Part shown: one piece after another, positions 24,759 to 32,840 of the stretch
How positions within the stretch are numbered: position 1 is the first letter of the stretch
Layout of the letters: the number at the start of each line of letters is the position of its first letter
From: Myxococcaceae bacterium
GTDB taxonomy: Bacteria; Myxococcota; Myxococcia; Myxococcales; Myxococcaceae
Direction: 5' to 3'
Length of the DNA stretch: 49,099 nucleotides
Assembly: GCA_016793095.1 (NCBI GenBank)
Contig: JAEUJQ010000019.1
Span: 1-49,099, forward strand
Made by a program: the position numbers and the translations under genes
The notes under the pieces: generated by a model
Told to the model about the DNA's origin: nothing
Seen by the model: only the letters and a program-made list of their open reading frames with translations
The model's database searches: none

Positions 24759-25931
24759 ATGAGTAGCTGGAAACGCAAGCGGCACCCGGATGACGTCCCG
24801 ACGCCCGTTGCGGTGGCGCTCGCCGACTTCTGCCGTCGCGCGAAGGCCCCCGCTTCACCCGCCCTCGTGCGCGAAGCGCTGGCGCTCATCTCCGACGCGC
24901 AGGACGCCCAGGTGCGGAGCCTCACCGACGAAGCGCCCGCCGCCACGCCGTTGGGCCCGTTCGCCGTGATCGACCTCGTCCAGGGCGCGACCGTGGCGAC
25001 CGCGACCGAGCGCCAGGCGAGCGGCTACTACGACATGGCCAGGCTCGCGGCCGAGGACGCAGACGAGGCCTCAGCGCCCGTGGATCGCCAGGCGTCGGTG
25101 AAGCCTGCGCCGATCCCCCGCGCCTCGGCGCCGCGCCCCGCGAAGGAGAAGAAGGCGCGTAAACCCCGCCAGACCGTCAGCGATCGCATCGCGCCCCGCA
25201 AACGCACGCCCGGCTCCGAGTCACGCCCGCGGCCGCAGCAGCCCCTGCCCGGTACCGCCTTTCTGCCCCGCCGACACCTGCCGGCGCCGCGCGGGCGCTT
25301 CACCCGGGTCGATCCGTCCCGCAGCACCTTCGAGGCGCTGCTCAAGCCCGAGTCGCGAGAGGCGCTCACGGTCCTCGTCGAGCAGTGCCCGACCCGCTTC
25401 CACGTCTTCCGCACCCTGGAGACGGGGTACTCGGGCCGGGCCGGCGCGCCGCTGTCGATCGCCGACGTGGAGGGCGCCCTGACCCGCCACCAGCTGCTCG
25501 GCGCGATGCAGAAGAAGGAGCGCGAGAAGGTCTTGACCGCCCTGACCTCGGCGAAGGGCTCGGCGCCGCTCGCGGCGAAGGAGCTGGGGATTCGCCCCGC
25601 TGAGATCGACGGGCTCGTCGGCGAGCTCCGGCTCAAGCGCGAGGCGGGCGAGATCAAGGAGCGCTTCGTCCGCGAGGCCCTCGACCCCGACAACCTGGCC
25701 CTGCGCCTGTCGTTGCTGGGCCGCCCGCGCTACCTCGCCGATCTCAAGATCGAGAAGCGCTTCACCGACGCCCTCACGCGCGACGTCACGAAGCTGCTCG
25801 ACGGCAACGCCGACGCCGCGACCACCGTCAACGAGCTGATCGAGCTGACGGCGAAGAAGCACGCGTTGGTGCCCGACTTGTTGAACCGCGCAGTGGACCG
25901 CCTGGGTCTCACGCGCCGCTACCTGAGGTGA
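24759..25931 (+). CDS. Protein with a helix-turn-helix-like region, unknown function
   Basis: This 390-residue soluble protein starts at ATG 24759. The N-terminal 90 residues are helical. A basic, Pro/Ala-rich linker (about 110-185, including KEKKARKPR) follows. The C-terminal half (200-390) is helical and contains EREKVLTALTSAKGSAPLAA then KELGIRPAEIDGLVGEL, which resembles a Fis-type helix-turn-helix. I do not recognise the family. The basic linker and helix-turn-helix suggest nucleic-acid binding. It has a strong promoter and is followed closely by the zinc-ribbon gene. Confidence 0.72.
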   Translation: MSSWKRKRHPDDVPTPVAVALADFCRRAKAPASPALVREALALISDAQDAQVRSLTDEAPAATPLGPFAVIDLVQGATVATATERQASGYYDMARLAAEDADEASAPVDRQASVKPAPIPRASAPRPAKEKKARKPRQTVSDRIAPRKRTPGSESRPRPQQPLPGTAFLPRRHLPAPRGRFTRVDPSRSTFEALLKPESREALTVLVEQCPTRFHVFRTLETGYSGRAGAPLSIADVEGALTRHQLLGAMQKKEREKVLTALTSAKGSAPLAAKELGIRPAEIDGLVGELRLKREAGEIKERFVREALDPDNLALRLSLLGRPRYLADLKIEKRFTDALTRDVTKLLDGNADAATTVNELIELTAKKHALVPDLLNRAVDRLGLTRRYLR

Positions 25932-25938
25932 ACCCCCG

Positions 25939-26343
25939 ATGCCCATCTACGAATACCGCTGTCAGCAGTGCGGCCACGATCTCGAGGTGATGCAGAAGCT
26001 CTCGGATCCCGCGCCGGCGAAGTGCGCGCAGTGCGGCGCCGACAACACGTACGAGCGCCAGATGTCCCGCACCAGCTTCCAGCTCAAGGGCGGCGGCTGG
26101 TACTCGGATCTCTATTCGTCGTCGAAGAAGGACTCGGGGGGCTCGGGGAGCTCCGGCTCGTCAGGCGGCTCCTCCGGGGGCTCGTCGTCCTCTGGAGCCT
26201 CGTCGTCCGGCGCCTCTGCCCCGTCATCGGGTGGCTCGTCATCTGGAGGCTCTTCGGGGAGCTCCTCGGGCGGTTCCCCGTCGGGAGGCTCGTCCACGGG
26301 CGGGTCGGGCAAGTCCAGCGCAGCGCCTGCGAGCGCGGCGTGA
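25939..26343 (+). CDS. FmdB-type zinc ribbon protein with Ser/Gly-rich tail
   Basis: MPIYEYRCQQCGHDLE with Cys8, Cys11, Cys29 and Cys32 is the FmdB/putative regulatory protein zinc ribbon (about 1-45). Unlike most family members (70-110 residues), it carries an approximately 70-residue tail almost entirely of Ser and Gly, with interspersed Ala and Pro. The gene starts 7 bases after the previous stop, and its stop overlaps the next start as GTGA (26340-26343). The role is unknown. Confidence 0.85.
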   Translation: MPIYEYRCQQCGHDLEVMQKLSDPAPAKCAQCGADNTYERQMSRTSFQLKGGGWYSDLYSSSKKDSGGSGSSGSSGGSSGGSSSSGASSSGASAPSSGGSSSGGSSGSSSGGSPSGGSSTGGSGKSSAAPASAA

Positions 26344-27038
26344 GGGCCGGCCTGCTGGCGACGGTGCTGCTGGGCGGGTGCGCGACGTCCCAGGTCTTCG
26401 TGCCACCCGAACAGGCGTCCGCCCTGCAGCGCACGTACGCGGGTGACGAGCGTTTCCTCAAGCTGTCATTCCACGCCACGCCCTTCTTCGGTGACGCGAC
26501 GAAGAAGCTGCTCTCGCCGATCAGCCCGGACCAGCTGAGGCTGCTCACCAACCCCGACGGCTCGCCCGTCAACCCCGGCCCGTCGGAGCGCATCTTCCCG
26601 CCCGGCACTCCGGTGCGGATCCTCAAGCTCGAGTTCCCGACCTCCTGGGCGATGAGCGAGCGTGTTCTCTACACGCCCCGAAGCCTGGCGTGGGTCTACC
26701 TGGACGTCGCCAACACGCCAAAGCAGAGCCCGCCCTCCATCCTGGTGCTGCGGCCCGGCCTCAAGGACGAGAACGAGGTGCGCTCGGAGATCGACCGCTA
26801 CCTCTCGAAGGAGAACCCGAAGGCGGTGCTCGACGGCTTCAGCGAGGCGGTGCGCGCCGCGGTCCTCGAGAAGAAGGCGGTGCCCGACATGTCCGCCGAG
26901 GCGCTCGAGATGGCCTGGGGCTACCCCGAGCGGAAGAAGTACGAGCTCGAAGGGTCCGCGAAGAAGGAGACCTGGTTCTACGCGGACGGCCGGAAGCAGG
27001 TGGTGCTGCTCGACGGGAAGGTGACCGAGCTCAGGTAG
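26340..27038 (+). CDS. Lipoprotein of unknown function
   Basis: GTG 26340 gives 232 residues with an N-terminal lipoprotein signal (LLATVLLGGC, Cys14). The mature part has mixed alpha/beta character and ends with WFYADGRKQVVLLDGKVTEL, similar in style to small SmpA/OmlA-like envelope lipoproteins. That resemblance is weak. The start overlaps the zinc-ribbon stop by four bases, implying coupled translation. Confidence 0.75.
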   Translation: MRAGLLATVLLGGCATSQVFVPPEQASALQRTYAGDERFLKLSFHATPFFGDATKKLLSPISPDQLRLLTNPDGSPVNPGPSERIFPPGTPVRILKLEFPTSWAMSERVLYTPRSLAWVYLDVANTPKQSPPSILVLRPGLKDENEVRSEIDRYLSKENPKAVLDGFSEAVRAAVLEKKAVPDMSAEALEMAWGYPERKKYELEGSAKKETWFYADGRKQVVLLDGKVTELR

Positions 27039-27180
27039 CGCACGGCAGGATGCGCTCGCCCCGGAACGCAGCGTGCCGGGCCTCCTGCGCGACGTCGCGA
27101 GGCACGACGGCGCAGGGCTCTCCCGAAGGCTTCACGTATGTGTGCGCTGAGTGGAGGGGCTGCGCGCAGTCGTTGAGCAC
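27031..27180 (-). CDS. Possible small Cys-containing protein
   Basis: A minus-strand frame of 49 residues from GTG 27180 (or TTG 27186) ends at TGA 27031-27033, overlapping the end of the convergent lipoprotein gene by 8 bases. Most codons follow the local GC-rich pattern, and the peptide has a compact motif: CAVVPRDVAQEARHAAFRGE, then RILPC. I do not recognise a family and see no clear ribosome site. It is the only coding-like content of the 27039-27259 gap. Confidence 0.35.
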   Translation of the reverse strand: MLNDCAQPLHSAHTYVKPSGEPCAVVPRDVAQEARHAAFRGERILPCAT

Positions 27181-27259
27181 CGACAACGAGGAGCCTGGGC
27201 GGGCTCGGCCTCAGTCAACTCGACGCTGAGCCGGCCCGCGTCAGAGACTCGGCCCCGGC

Positions 27260-27628
27260 ATGGCCCAGCCAGGCGCACTCCCTGAGACCGACACCGCGGA
27301 CGGCGAGACGGGAGCCGTGGACCGGTTCTGGCGCTGCCGCAAGTGCGCGCACGCGATCACCACGCAGGCCGATCGGTGCGAGATCGACGGCCGGCACGTG
27401 CACCTGCGGCTCAACCCGCACGCCGTCGCCTTCCTCTTCGGCTGCTTCTCCTCCGCGCGCGGCATCTCGTGCGCCGGCTCCCCCACCGCCGAGGCGACCT
27501 GGTTCGCGGGCTGTCTGTGGGAGTACGCCCTGTGCGCGAACTGCGGCACTCACCTGGGGTGGCGCTTCAGCGGCGGCGCGAGCTTCGTCGCGCTGCTGCT
27601 CGAGCGGCTGGTCGATCCTGACGCGTGA
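27260..27628 (+). CDS. CULT-domain (cereblon-type thalidomide-binding fold) protein
   Basis: The 122 residues correspond to a single CULT domain like the small bacterial cereblon homologues. Zinc ligands are CRKC (Cys26, Cys29) and CANC (Cys92, Cys95). The ligand cage shows three tryptophans in the expected spacing: Trp81 (TWF), Trp87 (LWEYAL) and Trp101 (HLGWRF), with Phe103 where eukaryotic and bacterial homologues often have Tyr or Phe. In eukaryotes the fold recognises cyclic imides at protein C-termini; the bacterial role is not established. There is no Lon-like domain. The flanking genes (PHP phosphoesterase, lipoprotein) give no functional clue. Confidence 0.85.
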   Translation: MAQPGALPETDTADGETGAVDRFWRCRKCAHAITTQADRCEIDGRHVHLRLNPHAVAFLFGCFSSARGISCAGSPTAEATWFAGCLWEYALCANCGTHLGWRFSGGASFVALLLERLVDPDA

Positions 27629-27644
27629 GCCGACCCGGACCGCC

Positions 27645-28361
27645 TCAGCGCGGCCAGCGGCGCTTCTTCTTCTTGCGCTGCTGCTCCTCCTGCTTCGCCT
27701 CGCCTGGACGGCGCAGATGCGGCAGCGTGCCGAGCTGCACGGGCACGTAGTCTCGACCCTGGAGCGCCTTCACCAGCTCGGCCTGCGACCCCACCGCCTT
27801 CTTGAAGAGGGTCGCCGCGTAGCCGATCTCGTCCAGCGAGGTGCGCGCGTCACTGCCCGCGACCCCGGGGAGCTCGAGCGCGTCGGCGGCCTCGAGGGCG
27901 AGCTCGTTCGCGCCCGCGCGCACCTTCGGGTTGTAGACCTCGATGGCGGAGAGCAGCTTGAGGGACTTCACGTAGTCGTTCGCGGGGTTGCCGAACTCCT
28001 TGTCGTAGGGCCGCGCCGCGACGATCGCAGCCCCGAGCCCCTTCAGCTTCGGCAAGCACTCGTCGGCGCTCCAGGCCTTCTCGCGGTTGCTGCCCCACAG
28101 CTGCACCGGCTCGGGCGCGCGCTCGGGCTTCTCGAAGAAGCACAGGTACTGGCCTTTGTCGGTCGCGAGCTCGAGGCCCACGAAGACCTTCAACTTCGTC
28201 GAGCGCTGCAGGTCGAACAGCTCGTCGCAGCCGTCCTGCGTGTTCGTCTCGGTGAAGGCCACCCCGTCGAGGCCGAAGGACTCAGCGCGGGCGAGCACCG
28301 CCTTCGGATCGAGCGGACAGTCACGGGACAGGTAGGAGTGGACGTGGAGATCGATCAGCAT
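27645..28361 (-). CDS. PHP-domain phosphoesterase
   Basis: At 238 residues, this begins with the PHP motif I (LIDLHVHSYLSRD). The second motif, usually TDHD/TDHN, reads FTETN, so a metal ligand position is altered. A C-terminal SDART element and an extreme Lys/Arg-rich tail (QQRKKKKRRW) are present. PHP enzymes hydrolyse phosphoesters using two or three metal ions; the substrate here is unknown. It is divergent from the small conserved gene at 28412 and convergent with the CULT gene. Confidence 0.85.
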   Translation of the reverse strand: MLIDLHVHSYLSRDCPLDPKAVLARAESFGLDGVAFTETNTQDGCDELFDLQRSTKLKVFVGLELATDKGQYLCFFEKPERAPEPVQLWGSNREKAWSADECLPKLKGLGAAIVAARPYDKEFGNPANDYVKSLKLLSAIEVYNPKVRAGANELALEAADALELPGVAGSDARTSLDEIGYAATLFKKAVGSQAELVKALQGRDYVPVQLGTLPHLRRPGEAKQEEQQRKKKKRRWPR

Positions 28362-28411
28362 GTCGGAGTGGGCCCTTGTGTGGGTCGCGAGCCGCGTGGG
28401 ATAAGCAGCGC

Positions 28412-28597
28412 ATGTTCACTGGCGTCAAGGTGTTTTCGGCGACGAAAGCCAAAGAGCGCGAAGAGCTCAGCGAGAACATCAACCGCTGGCTGAAGAGCAA
28501 CACCGACCTCGAGATCGTCGATCGCGTCGTCTGCCAGTCGAGCGACAACGAGTTCCACTGCTACTCGATGCTGCTCTTCTACAAGCAGAAGAGCTGA
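28412..28597 (+). CDS. Small conserved protein of unknown function
   Basis: The 61-residue protein from ATG 28412 has the pattern MFTGVKVFSATKAKEREEL, then EIVDRVVCQSSDNEFHCYS and a basic C-terminus. Its composition and clear beta-alpha-beta pattern suggest a folded soluble protein. I associate similar short sequences with deltaproteobacteria, but cannot name a family. The next gene starts 11 bases after its stop, so the two are probably co-transcribed. Confidence 0.7.
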   Translation: MFTGVKVFSATKAKEREELSENINRWLKSNTDLEIVDRVVCQSSDNEFHCYSMLLFYKQKS

Positions 28598-28608
28598 CGG
28601 CGAGCCCC

Positions 28609-29343
28609 ATGCAGGCGGTAGTTCGCCCGTTTCACCGGTTCAGCACCCTCTTTGTCTCCAACGTCTACCTGCTCGACGGCGGTCGCGGCGATCGCTGGCT
28701 GATCGACTGCGGGCACTGGACCGAGCGCTACCAGCTGCTCGCGGAGCTGCGGCGAACGGGCCTGCGCCCCTCGGAGCTCACCGGGCTGCTGCTCACGCAC
28801 CGGCACTCCGATCACGCCGGCAACGCGGCCTTCCTGAAGCGGGAGTTCGGGCTCAAGGTGTACGCGCACCGGGCCGACGCCGAGGTGATGGCCGGCTCGG
28901 CGAAGCGCGTCCCGCTGGGGACCCGCGGCTCACTGCTCGAGCGCACCCTGGGCCACGTGGAGAACCGCTGGCCCGCGCGGGTCACCGTCGATGGGGCGCT
29001 GGAAGAGGGGCAGCAGATCGCGGGGCTCGAGGTGCACCACGTGCCTGGGCACACCGAAGGGTCCGTCTTCTACCGGCACCCGGCGACGGGCTGCCTGTTG
29101 ACGGGAGACACGCTGCTGACGGCGCGCCCGCCGCTCACCATCATCAAGGACATCGTGCCGCCCTACGACGCGTACTCGCTCGATCTCGCCCGGGCGCACC
29201 AGTCCCTCGAGCGCTTCCATCGCGCCGGCTGGAGCTACGAGCACGTCCTCGCGGGCCACGGCAAGCCGCTCACGAACGACGCGCGACGAAGGGTGCTCGA
29301 CGCGCTCAGCCGGCTGGGACTGCCGGCCTCGACCGCCGCCTGA
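28609..29343 (+). CDS. Metallo-beta-lactamase-fold hydrolase
   Basis: The 244-residue protein has the metal-binding motif LTHRHSDHAG (His64, His66, Asp68, His69), a later histidine in HVPGHTEGSV, an Asp in LTGDTLL, and a C-terminal HVLAGHGKPL motif. This is the glyoxalase II/beta-lactamase superfamily. The substrate is not evident. It follows the small conserved gene by 11 bases. Its last codons (LPASTAA) reappear in altered form (ASPAA) at the end of each unit of the adjacent 119-bp repeat. Confidence 0.9.
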   Translation: MQAVVRPFHRFSTLFVSNVYLLDGGRGDRWLIDCGHWTERYQLLAELRRTGLRPSELTGLLLTHRHSDHAGNAAFLKREFGLKVYAHRADAEVMAGSAKRVPLGTRGSLLERTLGHVENRWPARVTVDGALEEGQQIAGLEVHHVPGHTEGSVFYRHPATGCLLTGDTLLTARPPLTIIKDIVPPYDAYSLDLARAHQSLERFHRAGWSYEHVLAGHGKPLTNDARRRVLDALSRLGLPASTAA

Positions 29344-29579
29344 GCGCTGGCAGACCGCGCACGAACGACACACGCCGCAGGGACGCGCTCGGCGGGCCGG
29401 ACGATTGCCGCGCGATGCGATGGGAGGCTGGTCACGAGCTGCCGGCTTCGCCCGCCGCGTGAGCGCTGGCAGACCGCGCACGAACGACACGCGCCGCAGG
29501 GACGCGCTCGGCGGGCCGGACGATTGCCGCGCGATGCGATGGGAGGCTGGTCACGAGCTGCCGGCTTCGCCCGCCGCGT
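29342..29579 (+). repeat. 119-bp tandem duplication in the convergent spacer
   Basis: Two direct copies lie at 29342-29460 and 29461-29579 (both beginning gagcgctggcagaccgcgca). They differ by one base (acacacgcc versus acacgcgcc), so the duplication is recent. The unit's last about 30 bases resemble the end of the hydrolase gene itself (ctgccggcctcgaccgcc), which may have primed the duplication. No coding frame is apparent. Confidence 0.9.
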
Positions 29580-29627
29580 GAGCCGCTGATGAACGCAGCC
29601 ACCACGCGAGTCGGCGTGCGTCGGGAG

Positions 29628-31745
29628 TCAGGGCTTCACCAGCACGAGGCTCGCCCGCGCCGGAATGGTGAGCTGCCCCGATGCGGGGATCGTCACCATC
29701 GCGCCGCTCACCGCGTCCTTCAGGGTGACGGGCAGCCGGCTCAGGGCGCGGCGCGGCGCGAGGGTCACCGTGCGATCGCCTCCGCGGTTGATGGCGACGA
29801 TCGCCCCGTCCTCCGGGGTGGAGCGCTGGTACACGTAGAGGTCGCGCTCGATCAGCAGCGTGTCGCGCGCGCCGAACCTGAGCGCCCTGCTCTGCCGGCG
29901 CGCGGTGCCGACCTTCCTCATGAAGTCGAGCAGGCTGCTCTCCCGCGCCGTCAGGCCCTGCCACTTCATGAAGCGCCGGTTGTCGGGGTCGCCCGCGCCC
30001 GGCAGGCCAACCTCGTCGCCGTAGTAGATGAGCGGCACGCCCTGCTGCGTGAGGATGAAGGCGAACGCCCACTTCAGGCGCTGGAACGGCTCGTCGCTGT
30101 CGATGGTGGCCGGCGGCTTGTTCGGCCCCCAGGACTGGCCGTTCGCGTCGTTCTCGATCTGGTTGGCGGCGATGGAGATGAAGCGCGCCACGTCGTGGTT
30201 GCCCAGGAAGGGCGAGTTGATGGTCTCGGGCGTGTAGTACGACTCGTTCGCGCGCACGGCCTCGTCCACCGGCACCAGGGAGTCGCCCCGCGCGAAGGCC
30301 TGCACCACCGGCCAGTAGAGGGGGAAGTCGAACTGGCCGTCGAGCTCCTGCGGCCCGACGTAGGCGCGGATCAGGCTGCGCCCATCGCTGCCGGTGAAGG
30401 TCTCGCCGACGAGGTAGTAGTCGGTGCCGGTGAAGGCGCTCAGCTTCGCGAGGTGCTGGTTGATGGTGCGACCGCCGATGTGATCCAGGTGCTTCACGGC
30501 GTCGAGGCGGAACCCGTCGAGATCCGCCTCCTCGAGCCACCACAGCATGTCGGCGGCGAACTGATCGCCCATCGCGGTGTTCCGCCAGTTGTAGTCGGGC
30601 AGGTAGTTCGTGAACGCGCAGACCAGCGGCTTCTCTTCCCACCCGCAGCCGTTGGTGCCGCACACGCAGCCGTTGCCGATGTTGAACCAGCCGTCGTCGC
30701 GGTGCTGGGCGACGTACGGGTGCTGCTCGTGCACGTGGTTGAGCACGAGATCCGTGAGCACGCGAATGCCCCGCGCGTGCGCAGCCCTGGTGAGGGCCCG
30801 CAGATCGTCCAGGGTGCCGAAGCGCGGCTGCACCGTCCTCGGCTGGCTCGGCCAGTAGCCGTGATAGCCGGTGTACTTCTGCCCATACGAGCCGTCGAAC
30901 GCCCCGTCGGGATTCGCGTCGGGTGGTGACAGCCAGAGCGCGCGCACGCCGAGCTGGTCGAAGTAGCCCTCCTCGATGGCCCGGGTGACGCCCTTGAAGT
31001 CGCCGCCCTGGTAGTTCGCCTGCGCGGTGACGCCGGTGGCCGGCCGGTTGTTGCCCGGATCTCCGTCGCGGAACCGATCGGTGAAGACGAAGTAGAGGAT
31101 CGCCTCCTCCCACTTGAACGGCTCGCGCTCGACCCAGAACGGCAGCAACACCGGCTCGGCACGCCCGCCGTTCGAGTCCTCGAGGGTCACCTTGACGGTG
31201 TGCTTGCCCTGCGACAGCCCGGCGGTGGTGAACGACGTCACCCCCGTGTTGCGATCGAAGGTGATCGACTGCGCCTGCCCGTCGAGGACCAGCACCGGCG
31301 CCGCCAGCGCGGCCTTCGTCGAGCCCATCGACGCCGCGAGCGCCACGCTGAGGGCGCCCTCGGCCGTCACCGTGAAGGCGGTCACCTCGAGCAGCGGCGA
31401 GGCGCAGGACGGGACGAAGAGCCGCGAGTGCTCGGTGGCGCCGACCCACCGCGTGAAGCCCTGCGCGGGGTCGAGGATGAGCTGGTCGTTCCCGAGGTCG
31501 AACCGGTACCCGTAGCCGCTGACGCGTGGCTCGAGCGTCTTGCGCCACTCCCAGGTGCCGTCCGGCCGCTTCGTCATCGGCTCGGCCGCGAACGCGTTCC
31601 ACTCGCCGCGGATCGACACCGCCTCGAGGCTCTCGGAGGGCGCGAAGCGGATCACCTGCTCGCAGGAACGGACCGGGCCCGCGGGGCCGGCTGGCGGGCC
31701 GCAGGCGACGATGAAGACGGACGGGAGGAGGAGCAGAGAACGCAC
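29628..31745 (-). CDS. GH13 alpha-amylase-family lipoprotein
   Basis: The start GTG 31745 gives 705 residues with lipoprotein signal LLLLPSVFIVAC (Cys15). Two N-terminal beta modules (about 30-205, CBM48/CBM20-like in style) precede a GH13 (beta/alpha)8 barrel. The conserved regions are DLVLNH, GFRLDAVKH (nucleophile Asp415), VGETFTG (acid/base Glu448) and FLGNHDVARF (Asp518). The family hydrolyses or transfers alpha-glucans; exact specificity is uncertain. As a surface lipoprotein it probably degrades extracellular starch or glycogen. The longer frame to 31895 overlaps the divergent CHRD gene. glgB lies about 1 kb away on the other strand. Confidence 0.92.
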   Translation of the reverse strand: MRSLLLLPSVFIVACGPPAGPAGPVRSCEQVIRFAPSESLEAVSIRGEWNAFAAEPMTKRPDGTWEWRKTLEPRVSGYGYRFDLGNDQLILDPAQGFTRWVGATEHSRLFVPSCASPLLEVTAFTVTAEGALSVALAASMGSTKAALAAPVLVLDGQAQSITFDRNTGVTSFTTAGLSQGKHTVKVTLEDSNGGRAEPVLLPFWVEREPFKWEEAILYFVFTDRFRDGDPGNNRPATGVTAQANYQGGDFKGVTRAIEEGYFDQLGVRALWLSPPDANPDGAFDGSYGQKYTGYHGYWPSQPRTVQPRFGTLDDLRALTRAAHARGIRVLTDLVLNHVHEQHPYVAQHRDDGWFNIGNGCVCGTNGCGWEEKPLVCAFTNYLPDYNWRNTAMGDQFAADMLWWLEEADLDGFRLDAVKHLDHIGGRTINQHLAKLSAFTGTDYYLVGETFTGSDGRSLIRAYVGPQELDGQFDFPLYWPVVQAFARGDSLVPVDEAVRANESYYTPETINSPFLGNHDVARFISIAANQIENDANGQSWGPNKPPATIDSDEPFQRLKWAFAFILTQQGVPLIYYGDEVGLPGAGDPDNRRFMKWQGLTARESSLLDFMRKVGTARRQSRALRFGARDTLLIERDLYVYQRSTPEDGAIVAINRGGDRTVTLAPRRALSRLPVTLKDAVSGAMVTIPASGQLTIPARASLVLVKP

Positions 31746-31839
31746 GACCTGCTGTCTAGCGCACGGCGGGCGGAATTGGCGCGCGCCGGCCTCCGTGTTT
31801 CCGATGAAACCGTTCGAGCGCTTCGATAGAAGCACCCCG

Positions 31840-32781
31840 ATGCTCCGCGGTCTCGCAGTCACGACGCTGTGTCTCCTCGCCCTGCCCGGCTGCAATGAGG
31901 AGTGCGTCGATCAGTTCGACTGCGCGAAGCTCGTCTCGAAGAGCGCCCTCACCTGCGAAGACGGCCGCTGCGTCGTCAAGACGATGTTGCCGACCTTCCC
32001 CTCCTTCCCGACCGACGCCGGGAGGCCCGCGACCGACGGCGGCGCCCAGGCGAACGACGGAGGGCTGCCCGCCCGGATCGTCCCCGGCGAGTACCAGGCG
32101 CGGCTCTCGGGCGGCCAGCTCGTCCCGCCGGTCTCGACGATGGCGACGGGCAGCGCGACGGCCGTCCTCACCGTCGATGACGCGGGCGTCTCGACGCTGG
32201 GCTGGACGATCACGTTCACCGGCCTTACGCCAACCAACGCCGTGCTGATGGTGGGCGCTCCGGCCGGCCGCAGCCTCTTCAACGTCCTGCTGCTGTCCGA
32301 TGGCGGCGTCTCGAGCCCCTTCTCCGGAGCCGTCCCCCTCACCCGGCCTCAAGCCCAGGCCGTGTCGGCGTTCAGGAGCTCGTTCGTGCTGACCTCGGCG
32401 ACCCGGCCTGCCGGCGAGCTGCGCGGCCAGCTCATCCCGAAGGGAGCCTTCATCGGCTTCACCCAGTTCATGAAGGCCAGCGACGGCGGCTACGGCGGAG
32501 GGGGCCAGCTCGTGCTCGAGACCGACGGCGGCTTCATCCCCGTCTCGGGGGCGTTCGACTTCGACTGGACCGAGAGCGGAGCGGTGGCGAGCGCGTCGGT
32601 GAATCAGGGCGGCCCGCCGATCATCCAGCTGCCCCTCAACGCCGCCCGCACGGGCGCGGCGGGCTCGTTCGAGCCGTTCGCGTTGCTGGTGATGCTGCGT
32701 GACGCCGGCGTCGTGGTGTCGGGAGACGACGACGACGGGGGCCTCGTCTTCCAGGGCGATCTCGGGCTGTCGCTTCGCTGA
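31840..32781 (+). CDS. CHRD-domain lipoprotein
   Basis: The 313-residue protein starts at ATG 31840. A lipoprotein signal (TLCLLALPGC, Cys17) and a short Cys-rich part with DGG linkers lead to a CHRD domain (about 85-200: YQARLSGGQLVPPV, FTGLTP, AGELRGQL). The domain occurs in chordin and in many bacterial exported proteins, usually with a binding role. A partly similar beta-rich region follows to the end. It lies between the amylase (divergent, 94-base gap) and glgB (59 bases downstream), and may share transcription with glgB; this is not proven. Confidence 0.8.
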   Translation: MLRGLAVTTLCLLALPGCNEECVDQFDCAKLVSKSALTCEDGRCVVKTMLPTFPSFPTDAGRPATDGGAQANDGGLPARIVPGEYQARLSGGQLVPPVSTMATGSATAVLTVDDAGVSTLGWTITFTGLTPTNAVLMVGAPAGRSLFNVLLLSDGGVSSPFSGAVPLTRPQAQAVSAFRSSFVLTSATRPAGELRGQLIPKGAFIGFTQFMKASDGGYGGGGQLVLETDGGFIPVSGAFDFDWTESGAVASASVNQGGPPIIQLPLNAARTGAAGSFEPFALLVMLRDAGVVVSGDDDDGGLVFQGDLGLSLR

Positions 32782-32840
32782 GGCCGGCCGCTTCGCGCAG
32801 AGTCGTTGCCCCTCCCGACGTCCTGTGATGAGTCGCGCCC

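Noticed and set aside
26110-26330. Ser/Gly-rich repetitive DNA resembling an array
   Set aside because: No fixed unit or spacers; it is the low-complexity tail of the FmdB-type protein, not a CRISPR.
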